16,184 bases of DNA, taken from assembly GCA_030917245.1 (NCBI GenBank), contig JAUPVA010000068.1:1-16184 (forward strand), written 5' to 3'. Of the stretch, positions 1 through 5,562 are shown piece after piece. Each line of letters opens with the position of its first letter. Position 1 is the stretch's first letter. The DNA is from Patescibacteria group bacterium. Its GTDB lineage: Bacteria > Patescibacteriota > Saccharimonadia > Saccharimonadales > Saccharimonadaceae. The translations under genes were made by a program, and so were the position numbers. The notes beneath the pieces were generated by a model, which worked only from the letters and a program-made list of their open reading frames with translations, was not told where the DNA came from and did no database searches.

Positions 1-2559
1 AAACAAATGGCTCTCGAATTATTCAAACCATTTGTTATTAGCTGGTTGATTCGTGGTGAACACGCGCATAATATTCGTTCTGCCACTCGTTTAATCGAAG
101 CAGGAGATGCACTGGTATGGGACGCGCTTGACGCGGTTATCGAAGGCAAATACGTTCTTCTAAACCGTGCACCATCTTTGCACCGACTCTCAATTCAGGC
201 ATTTATGCCGAAGCTTGTTGAAGGTAAGGCAATCCAGCTGCATCCACTGGTTGCGAACGGATTCAATGCCGACTATGACGGCGACCAGATGGCAGTTCAC
301 CTTCCGCTGAGTGACGAAGCACAGCGCGAAGCTCGCGAGCTCATGAGCGCCACAAGCAACCTTCTAAAGCCAGCCGATGGAGCTCCAGTCTTGAACATTG
401 GACAGGACGTTGTTTTGGGTAACTATTACCTAACCTACGAGAAACCAAGCGCTCAGACAACAGAAGTGAAGTCGTATAGCTCAGTCTACGAAGCGGAAAT
501 GGCGTACGATGACAAGAAGCTACAGCTTCAGAGCCCAATTCGTATTTTTGCAAAGGGAGAACTCCGAGAGACTACGCTCGGTCGTGTATTCTTTAACGAA
601 ATCTTGCCAAAAGAATTTGCATACGACAACAACATTCAAAGTAAGAAGCAGCTAAAGAAAGTTTTGGCGCAAATCTTTGAAACGTATGGCGCAGAAGAAA
701 CAGCCAAAACGGCTGACCGCATGAAGGGCTTGGCATTCCGCTTTGCCACTGTGGCTGCTGTATCGACTGGTAAAGATGACTACATCCACTTCGAAGAAAT
801 CTCAGAATTCGTTGCTGAAGGTGATGCAAAGGCCGCGTTAATCTCTGATCAATACGACCAAGGGTTGATTACTGATGAAGAACGCTACAACTTGACGGTC
901 GCCGCATGGCGAAGTGTTGACAACCAAGTAACCGACTTCCTAAAAGGCAAGCTAGCTGGCATGGACACTAGTATTTCTGTCATGGTTAACTCTGGTGCTC
1001 GTGGAGACATCTCGAACGTGAAGCTTGCTTCGGCTATGATCGGTATTCAGGTCGATGCGACAAACCGTGAAATTGAGCTGCCTATTCGTAGCTCATTCCG
1101 CCAAGGTCTTTCGAGCCTTGAAGCCTTTATCGCTACTCGAGGTGCTCGTAAAGGTCTGATTGACACCGCTCTTAAAACGGCTGACTCTGGTTACCTGACT
1201 CGACGTCTGGTTGATGTTTCACAAGATGTGTTTACCGTTGAAGATGAAGCAGGCGATGACGATGGGTTCGCTATCCACCGGAGTGAGACCGAACAGACAA
1301 TGATTGACTTTTCAAACCGACTTTACGGTCGATTTGCTGCGGAAGACATTGCTGGCCATGTTAAAAAAGACGAGCTCATTACTCGGGCTATGGCCAACGC
1401 TATCGACAACGACAAGTCAATCGAATCGGTTAAGATTCAAAGTGTACTATCAACCAAGAACCTTCGAGGAATCCCTCAGAAAAGTTACGGAATTGACATG
1501 GCTACAGGTAGCCTCGTCGCCAAAAGCCAGCCGGTTGGTGTTATTGCCGCACAGTCTGTCGGTGAACCTGGAACTCAGCTAACGCTTCGTACTTTTCACG
1601 CATCCGGTGTGGCTGGTGGAGACATTACTCAGGGTCTCCCTCGTGTTGAAGAGCTATTTGAAGCTCGACAACCAAAGGGGCAGGCTTACGTAACTGAAGT
1701 CACGGGTCTAGTAGATGTCTGGGAAGATGGCTCGCACTACGTTGTTCAAGTGACTCCGGAAGCCGGACATGTTGAACGGATAGCACTAGAAGGCCGTACA
1801 ATTAGCGTCAAAGCTGGAAGTAACGTAAAGGTTGGTGACGTTCTTGCTTCTGCCGAAGGTGAAGCCAAGCCACTTGTAGCGCCGTTTGATGGCGTAGTAG
1901 AGATCGCTGAAGACACGCTCGTACTGGCGGCGAACGCAAGCGCTCCTGCTCGCTACGAAATCCCAGGAACGACTCAGCTAGTTGTTCGGGCCGGCGACAA
2001 CGTCGAGGCGGGTGATCGCCTGACAATCGGTTCGCTTAATCTGCACGATTTAATGCGCCTAAAGGGTACAGAGGCTACACAGCGTTACATCATCAACGAA
2101 GTGTTGCGAATTTACGCCGCACAGGGTCAAGATGTTGCCGACAAGCACCTCGAGATCATCGTTCGTCAGATGTTTAGCCGTGTACAGGTTGAAAACCCAG
2201 GAGACTCAAGCTTCGTAACGGGTGATATCGTTTCGAAAGCTGCTGTCGTCGAAGCCAACGATGAGCTCGCACGAGAAGGCAAGAATCTTGTTGGATACAC
2301 TCAACTGCTCCTTGGTATTACAAAGGTGAGTATCTGGAGTGATAGCTGGCTGAGTGCCGCCTCATTCCAGGACACTACACGTGTACTAATTAGCGCAGCT
2401 ACTAGTGGTCGCGCTGACCGTCTGAACGGACTGAAAGAGAACGTTATCATCGGACGCAAGATTCCTGTTGGAACCGGTGCCGTTGATGCCAATCCTTTCA
2501 CCTCGCCGATTGATGAAATCGCCGATGAAGTGTCAGAGGATGCAGATCTAGCTGCGTAA
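1..2559 (+). CDS. rpoC: DNA-directed RNA polymerase subunit beta' (RpoC), 3' part, N-terminus outside the window
   Basis: This is the C-terminal part of the largest catalytic subunit of RNA polymerase. The frame is open from base 1, so the ATG at 7 is internal (the MALELFKPF segment) and not the start. Numbering from that Met, the catalytic Mg-binding loop is NADYDGDQMAVH at 87-98, with Tyr where Phe is almost universal. The bridge helix lies around 367-400 (GARKG at 379-383, TALKTADSGYLTRR at 387-400) and the trigger loop begins at LTLRTFH, 525-531. The C-terminus (SAASFQDTTRVL, GLKENVIIGRKIPVGTG) is canonical, and the gammaproteobacterial trigger-loop insertion is absent. Two oddities stand out. 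The 850 residues contain no cysteine, so all four ligands of the second zinc site are missing (Ala415, Thr483, Pro490 and Ser493 instead). The F-loop, about 334-354, departs strongly from the usual QLxGMRGLMxxP pattern. The reading frame is intact throughout, and a hairpin terminator follows. Confidence 0.97.
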   Translation, partial: KQMALELFKPFVISWLIRGEHAHNIRSATRLIEAGDALVWDALDAVIEGKYVLLNRAPSLHRLSIQAFMPKLVEGKAIQLHPLVANGFNADYDGDQMAVHLPLSDEAQREARELMSATSNLLKPADGAPVLNIGQDVVLGNYYLTYEKPSAQTTEVKSYSSVYEAEMAYDDKKLQLQSPIRIFAKGELRETTLGRVFFNEILPKEFAYDNNIQSKKQLKKVLAQIFETYGAEETAKTADRMKGLAFRFATVAAVSTGKDDYIHFEEISEFVAEGDAKAALISDQYDQGLITDEERYNLTVAAWRSVDNQVTDFLKGKLAGMDTSISVMVNSGARGDISNVKLASAMIGIQVDATNREIELPIRSSFRQGLSSLEAFIATRGARKGLIDTALKTADSGYLTRRLVDVSQDVFTVEDEAGDDDGFAIHRSETEQTMIDFSNRLYGRFAAEDIAGHVKKDELITRAMANAIDNDKSIESVKIQSVLSTKNLRGIPQKSYGIDMATGSLVAKSQPVGVIAAQSVGEPGTQLTLRTFHASGVAGGDITQGLPRVEELFEARQPKGQAYVTEVTGLVDVWEDGSHYVVQVTPEAGHVERIALEGRTISVKAGSNVKVGDVLASAEGEAKPLVAPFDGVVEIAEDTLVLAANASAPARYEIPGTTQLVVRAGDNVEAGDRLTIGSLNLHDLMRLKGTEATQRYIINEVLRIYAAQGQDVADKHLEIIVRQMFSRVQVENPGDSSFVTGDIVSKAAVVEANDELAREGKNLVGYTQLLLGITKVSIWSDSWLSAASFQDTTRVLISAATSGRADRLNGLKENVIIGRKIPVGTGAVDANPFTSPIDEIADEVSEDADLAA

Positions 2560-2572
2560 GTAGCTAGCCTGT

Positions 2573-2603
2573 GTAAATAGCCTCGCATCGCGAGGCTATT
2601 TAC
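2573..2603 (+). terminator. Hairpin terminator after rpoC
   Basis: A perfect 13-bp stem (2573-2585 pairing with 2591-2603) encloses a 5-nt loop, 14 nt after the rpoC stop codon. The inner C-G pair can close it further to a 3-nt loop. The tract that follows is A/T-rich (ttatata) rather than a pure T run, so termination strength is uncertain. The 3' arm also overlaps the -35 region of the next promoter. Confidence 0.8.
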
Positions 2604-2627
2604 TTATATATCATATAATGATATAAT
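2599..2627 (+). promoter_or_regulatory. Promoter for the 2634 gene, predicted to give a leaderless mRNA
   Basis: TTTACT (2599-2604) and TATAAT (2622-2627) are separated by exactly 17 nt. A second TATAAT lies at 2614-2619 but has no good -35 partner. Transcription from the first pair should start at about 2633-2635, which coincides with the ATG at 2634 and leaves no room for a 5' leader. Confidence 0.65.
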
Positions 2628-2633
2628 AGTATT

Positions 2634-2903
2634 ATGGAATATCATTATGACGACGGTGGTGAATCTGTTGAAGCATACGGATCACGAGCTACTCCGGCTC
2701 AGATTGATTTGATTATGAGTCACTATCGACGTAATGACGCAATCGTTACTGACGTGCAGGCTGAGTATGATGTTCGTAACGGTGACCTTATACTTAGTGG
2801 TACCCCGCGGACGACCGCCAGGTTTGCTCGCCAGTCGCTCGAAGAAGCAATTCGTGCAGCCCAGGTAATTCACCCTTCTGGCAATCTGGACATGTCTGCT
2901 TGA
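2634..2903 (+). CDS. Small hypothetical protein, 89 aa
   Basis: I do not recognise this protein. It is soluble, acidic at the N-terminus (MEYHYDDGGESVEAYG) and has no signal peptide, membrane segment or cysteine. The middle (about residues 20-50) reads like a small alpha/beta fold, and the C-terminal half has an Arg/Ala-rich helix (TARFARQSLEEAIRAAQ). The ATG has no Shine-Dalgarno sequence, but a TATAAT box ends only 6 nt before it, so translation is probably leaderless. It sits alone between the rpoC terminator and the rpsL promoter, whose -35 and -10 boxes overlap or directly follow its 3' end. The position beside rpoC and rpsL suggests a lineage-specific accessory gene, but nothing in the sequence shows a role in transcription or translation. 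Confidence 0.72.
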   Translation: MEYHYDDGGESVEAYGSRATPAQIDLIMSHYRRNDAIVTDVQAEYDVRNGDLILSGTPRTTARFARQSLEEAIRAAQVIHPSGNLDMSA

Positions 2904-2915
2904 ATCTGGTACTAT
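2887..2915 (+). promoter_or_regulatory. Promoter of the rpsL-rpsG operon
   Basis: TGGACA (2887-2892) and TACTAT (2910-2915) are spaced by 17 nt, with an upstream TG (2907-2908) giving an extended -10. The -35 box lies inside the 3' end of the preceding gene. The expected start near 2922 gives an rpsL leader of about 105 nt. Confidence 0.7.
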
Positions 2916-2921
2916 TGTTCT

Positions 2922-3027
2922 AAGAGTTTCATCTCTCCCTTAGCAAGAGAGACAAAGACGGCCCGACACAACGCTGAACGTGTTATCCGTAACAAATCAT
3001 TAGTATAAATGGGAGTTTGCATTTAGC
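2922..3027 (+). promoter_or_regulatory. rpsL 5' leader with a hairpin and a five-codon mini-ORF
   Basis: The leader contains a 6-bp hairpin (tctctc at 2932-2937 with gagaga at 2947-2952, 9-nt loop). A mini-ORF at 3009-3026 (MGVCI) stops one base before the rpsL ATG. The only ribosome-binding-like sequence, GGGAG at 3011-3015, lies inside the mini-ORF, 12 nt from the rpsL ATG. The leader could host autoregulation of the ribosomal protein operon, but I see no match to a known ribosomal-protein binding site. Confidence 0.35.
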
Positions 3028-3441
3028 ATGCCAACAATTAATCAATTGGTCCGCAAGCCGCGCAAGACTGCTATTAAGAAGTCAAAGTCACCGGCACTTG
3101 GAACCATTCACAATGCTCTAAAAACGCGTTACTACCAGCAGAACGCGCCGCTTATGCGTGGTGTCTGTATAAAGGTAACTACTAAAACACCAAAGAAGCC
3201 GAACTCGGCACTCCGTAAGGTGGCTCGTGTTCGTTTAACAAATAAGCAAGAAGTATGGGCTTATATTGGTGGTGAAGGACACAACCTCCAGGAACACGCG
3301 GTCGTACTAGTTCGTGGCGGACGAGTACCTGACCTTCCAGGTGTGCGCTACCACATTGTGCGTGGAGCTCTCGACCTCCAAGGCGTACAAAAACGCCAGC
3401 AAGGCCGTTCGAAGTATGGCGCGAAGAAGGAGCAAAAGTAA
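3028..3441 (+). CDS. rpsL: 30S ribosomal protein S12
   Basis: S12 sits at the decoding centre of the small ribosomal subunit and controls tRNA selection accuracy. The 137-residue product carries the family blocks NQLVRKPR (5-12), [11 protein letters not shown] (54-64), [12 protein letters not shown] (79-90), DLPGVRYH (102-109) and a basic end with GRSKYGAKK. The segment between SPAL and RGVC is long, as in Gram-positive and other non-proteobacterial S12 proteins. The streptomycin-site lysine equivalent to E. coli Lys42 is present (Lys56). The residue equivalent to Lys87 is Pro101 ([10 protein letters not shown]), which is unusual. Asp102, the neighbour that RimO methylthiolates in other bacteria, is kept. 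The gene overlaps rpsG by one base (TAATG), implying translational coupling. Confidence 0.98.
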   Translation: MPTINQLVRKPRKTAIKKSKSPALGTIHNALKTRYYQQNAPLMRGVCIKVTTKTPKKPNSALRKVARVRLTNKQEVWAYIGGEGHNLQEHAVVLVRGGRVPDLPGVRYHIVRGALDLQGVQKRQQGRSKYGAKKEQK

Positions 3442-3920
3442 TGCCACGGAAAGTAACGAAGAAACTACAACGAGAGCTTAAGCCAGATCGCAAATACCAG
3501 AGCGTTATGGTACAGCGGCTTATCAATAAGAGCATGCTCGATGGAAAGAAGCTTATTGCTGAACGTGCTGTATACTCCGCACTTCAGCAGGCAGCAAAAA
3601 AAGTAGAATCTGAAGATCCTCTAGAAGTGTTTGAAAAAGCACTCAAGAACGTCAGTCCGAGCTTTGAAGTTAAAAGTCGTCGGGTTGGTGGTGCAAACTA
3701 CCAAATTCCGTTCCCAATTCAAGGACACCGTCAACTGCACTATGCCTTCAGCTGGCTGGTTCAGTCGGCTCGAGCCCGCAGTGGTATGCCGTATGAAAAA
3801 CGACTAGCGCTTGAAATTGTTGATGCCTACAACGAAGCTGGTGCCGCTTTCAAGAAGAAAGAAGACACCCACAAAATGGCAGAAGCTAACCGAGCATTCG
3901 CTCACTTCGCCCGCAGCTAA
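3441..3920 (+). CDS. rpsG: 30S ribosomal protein S7
   Basis: S7 starts assembly of the 30S head by binding the 3' major domain of 16S rRNA and lies near the E site. The 159-residue product has the usual length. It shows the basic N-terminal arm (MPRKVTKK), the block VKSRRVGGANYQIPF (about 76-90), and the C-terminal HKMAEANRAFAHF. Its ATG shares a base with the rpsL stop, so it is probably translated by ribosomes finishing rpsL; no separate Shine-Dalgarno sequence is evident beyond GAAGGAG, about 10 nt upstream inside rpsL. The operon ends at the terminator just downstream, so fusA is not co-transcribed with it, unlike the classical str operon. Confidence 0.98.
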   Translation: MPRKVTKKLQRELKPDRKYQSVMVQRLINKSMLDGKKLIAERAVYSALQQAAKKVESEDPLEVFEKALKNVSPSFEVKSRRVGGANYQIPFPIQGHRQLHYAFSWLVQSARARSGMPYEKRLALEIVDAYNEAGAAFKKKEDTHKMAEANRAFAHFARS

Positions 3921-3937
3921 TCGAGAGTTAGTTGAAC

Positions 3938-3973
3938 AAAGAAACGCTCAAATACCTGAGCGTTTCTTTTTTT
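3938..3973 (+). terminator. Intrinsic terminator after rpsG
   Basis: A perfect 13-bp stem (3938-3950 with 3957-3969) with a 6-nt loop is followed by a T run (3967-3973). It ends 53 nt after the rpsG stop and closes the rpsL-rpsG operon. Confidence 0.9.
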
Positions 3974-3998
3974 GTACTGATTGATTATCCTTCAGTCG

Positions 3999-4028
3999 TT
4001 GACAGTTAAAAAATGCTCGTGCTATAAC
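3999..4028 (+). promoter_or_regulatory. Strong promoter for the 4041 gene
   Basis: A consensus TTGACA (3999-4004) is followed after 18 nt by TATAAC (4023-4028), preceded by TG at 4020-4021 (extended -10). Transcription should start near 4035. This makes the upstream TTG codon at 3981 an unlikely start for the gene that follows, because it would lie outside the transcript. Confidence 0.7.
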
Positions 4029-4035
4029 AAGAGCA

Positions 4036-4077
4036 ATGAGTTGCTACCTATCTCTAATGCAGACGGCGACTGCCTAG
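4036..4077 (+). CDS. Possible 13-residue leaderless leader peptide
   Basis: An ATG at 4036 falls where transcription from the adjacent promoter should begin. It opens a short frame (MSCYLSLMQTATA) that stops at 4075-4077. The last base of the TAG is the first base of a GTG in the frame of the larger downstream gene, so a stop-start coupling is possible. It may be chance, since short frames are common. It could also reflect a one-base error or frameshift at the 5' end of the larger gene. Confidence 0.3.
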   Translation: MSCYLSLMQTATA

Positions 4078-4532
4078 TGGGCGAAGAGAGGCTGCGCTAT
4101 ATTCGCGGCCTGCAGAGTCTTGTTCCATTGCACGAGCATACTGAGGCAATCAGTCTTGTGGATGAGGGAAGGATAGAAGTGCGTACGAGGCTTGATGCCC
4201 CAGTCGATGAGTATGGCATACCTCGCCCAGAAATTATGGTAGAGCGTTTGATGGATCTGATGAAGACCGAAAATTATGTTTGGCCGGGCCAATTTGACGA
4301 GCATCATTTGGCGACGCCTAAAGCCGACTTTTCAGTTGTCAGAACTGCAGAGGAGGGGAATATTGGAAGTGCGTTCCGAGGCCTGGCTTGCTTAAAAATT
4401 GAACTGCCTCGCCAAATGCATAATTTTTCACATGCCGTATTTGAACTGCCAGGAAGGCCATCCCTGGAAATCATGCGCCAAGCTGTCCTTGAGGTAGGTC
4501 AGGCAAGGCAGTTACTCTCAATAGTTAATTAG
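4041..4532 (+). CDS. Hypothetical protein, about 163 aa, start uncertain
   Basis: I do not recognise this protein. It is soluble with no signal peptide or membrane segment and is rich in Glu and Leu. The stretch RLRYIRGLQSL near the N-terminus and EIMRQAVLEVGQARQLL at the C-terminus look helical. No ATG fits near the 5' end in this frame. TTG at 4041 is the first in-frame start downstream of the predicted transcription start. GTG at 4077 (151 aa) is an alternative that would be coupled to the short frame at 4036. TTG at 3981 lies upstream of the promoter -35 box and is unlikely. There is no clear Shine-Dalgarno sequence for any of them. The next gene starts 9 nt after the stop, so the two probably form one transcript. 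Confidence 0.6.
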   Translation: MLPISNADGDCLVGEERLRYIRGLQSLVPLHEHTEAISLVDEGRIEVRTRLDAPVDEYGIPRPEIMVERLMDLMKTENYVWPGQFDEHHLATPKADFSVVRTAEEGNIGSAFRGLACLKIELPRQMHNFSHAVFELPGRPSLEIMRQAVLEVGQARQLLSIVN

Positions 4533-4541
4533 CACCTCCCT

Positions 4542-4793
4542 ATGCACCCGCATGATCAAACCGAGCAGATGCAACGGTTCTGTGCATCGGCTATCATGGC
4601 AGCCCTCGAAAAAATGAATGAGCCAGAGGTGGGTATGATGCCTTCACTTGAGACGCTCGCTGCACAGCCCATAGATGACGTAAGGCTATCAGTGGGGGCG
4701 ATTTTGCGCGTTCGTCGATTTTCGCGTCGTCATGTTATTCATCCGGCTATACGGAAAAATGGTACATCTCGCTCGATTACAGCGGTAGCCTGA
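4542..4793 (+). CDS. Small hypothetical protein, 83 aa
   Basis: I do not recognise this protein. It starts at an ATG 9 nt after the preceding gene and has no Shine-Dalgarno sequence; the bases just upstream (CACCTCC) match the anti-Shine-Dalgarno strand instead. The N-terminal half is acidic and helical (TEQMQRFCASAIMAALEKM). The C-terminal quarter is strongly basic (RVRRFSRRHVIH), which could contact nucleic acid or membrane surfaces. The last 17 bases overlap the 3' end of the reverse-strand membrane protein gene, so the two are convergent without a visible terminator between them. The moderate confidence reflects the short length and lack of family support. Confidence 0.5.
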   Translation: MHPHDQTEQMQRFCASAIMAALEKMNEPEVGMMPSLETLAAQPIDDVRLSVGAILRVRRFSRRHVIHPAIRKNGTSRSITAVA

Positions 4794-5499
4794 AGCGGGA
4801 CCGAGAACGTGATCGTAGTTTAATACTTTCAGGGGCTACTTTTAGTGTCAGAATTCCAGCTAAAATAACAGCAAACCCGCACATGATGCTCGGAATGGCC
4901 GCCATTGTCTCATTCCACATCATCGTCACTGTTGTAGTGGGAATAAGGAGTGCAAGATAGCCTGCCATCAGAGCATAGAGTGCGCTCCGCCGATGTTTGT
5001 CTAGTTCACCGGCCCACTTGAAGGCAAGAAAGGTACCTATGAATAGCCAGCCATAGTAGTACAACGTGTAAGGAATAGTAGATGCATTTGCAGTATCGAA
5101 CGTGACGTAGTTGCTATAGCAGGTTGCACCCGAAATGGCATAGCTTACGAATCCGAAGTAGCCAATAAACGCCGCAGCGGTCACATACGAAGCACCTACA
5201 ATTAGCCCAGGACGCTTATTTGCTAACAGGTAGGCTAAATGTATGCCCAGAGGAGGAAGCATGGTGATCGAAGCGTAGCCAATACGTGACCACATGCCAG
5301 ATTCTAGCGCTAGTCCTCCGCAGAGAAGAAACTCTGTTCCTTGAAACAACGCGAGGAAGAAGAGAATGGCAACGATGAGCCTGGTTATGGCGGTTAACTG
5401 GTAGCGCCAGAGTAGGTAGACTGCAAAGAGTAGTTCAATTAAGAACGTCGCCAACATGACTGGCGGCGAAAAACAATACATAGTGGTAGATTTTTTCAT
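4777..5499 (-). CDS. Seven-helix integral membrane protein of unknown function
   Basis: This 240-residue protein has seven hydrophobic segments at about 13-31, 38-60, 72-92, 98-122, 144-163, 172-194 and 199-220, and a short basic tail (LRSRSRSRFR, 228-237). The pattern FQGTEFLLCG near the end of helix 2 and YASITMLPPLGIHLAYLLA in helix 3 resembles the seven-helix sensor module found at the N-terminus of some histidine kinases (HisKA_7TM type). Here it stands alone with no kinase or other output domain. That resemblance is only by eye. There is no Shine-Dalgarno sequence, and a TATAAT box lies 8 nt before the ATG, suggesting a nearly leaderless mRNA. It is divergent from the 5563 gene and shares with it an inverted repeat in the promoter region. 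Confidence 0.85.
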   Translation of the reverse strand: MKKSTTMYCFSPPVMLATFLIELLFAVYLLWRYQLTAITRLIVAILFFLALFQGTEFLLCGGLALESGMWSRIGYASITMLPPLGIHLAYLLANKRPGLIVGASYVTAAAFIGYFGFVSYAISGATCYSNYVTFDTANASTIPYTLYYYGWLFIGTFLAFKWAGELDKHRRSALYALMAGYLALLIPTTTVTMMWNETMAAIPSIMCGFAVILAGILTLKVAPESIKLRSRSRSRFRLPL

Positions 5500-5500
5500 G

Positions 5501-5538
5501 TACCGTGATTATACAGCATACGCTTGAAGATCACGGTA
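5501..5538. repeat. 9-bp inverted repeat between divergent promoters (candidate operator)
   Basis: TACCGTGAT at 5501-5509 is the exact reverse complement of ATCACGGTA at 5530-5538, with 20 nt between the arms. The left arm covers the start region and part of the -10 box of the reverse gene; the right arm lies between the -35 and -10 boxes of the forward gene. A dimeric or looping regulator bound here would cover both promoters. Confidence 0.5.
5508..5513 (-). promoter_or_regulatory. -10 box of the seven-helix protein gene
   Basis: Read on the reverse strand the bases are TATAAT, ending 8 nt before the ATG at 5499, so transcription should begin within 1-3 nt of the start codon. I see no convincing -35 box at 16-18 nt spacing. 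The box overlaps the left half of the 5501-5538 inverted repeat. Confidence 0.55.
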
Positions 5539-5552
5539 ACTGGGCATATAGT
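5524..5552 (+). promoter_or_regulatory. Promoter of the 5563 gene
   Basis: TTGAAG (5524-5529) and TATAGT (5547-5552) are spaced by exactly 17 nt. The TTG that could be taken as a start codon at 5524 is therefore better explained as the -35 box. Transcription should begin near 5559, only about 4 nt before the ATG at 5563. Confidence 0.6.
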
Positions 5553-5562
5553 AAAAACCACT

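Noticed and set aside
7..9. ATG at 7 as the start of rpoC
   Set aside because: The frame is open to base 1 and the MALELFKPF segment is internal in every RpoC; the gene is cut by the window edge.
3981..4040. TTG at 3981 as the start of the hypothetical gene ending at 4532
   Set aside because: It lies upstream of a consensus TTGACA / TG-TATAAC promoter and would be outside the transcript; no ribosome-binding site precedes it.
4533..4541. CACCTCC just before the ATG at 4542 as a ribosome-binding site
   Set aside because: It has the sequence of the anti-Shine-Dalgarno strand and cannot pair with 16S rRNA.
5524..5562. TTG at 5524 as the start of the 331-residue protein
   Set aside because: The TTG is part of TTGAAG, a -35 box exactly 17 nt from TATAGT; the ATG at 5563 fits better.
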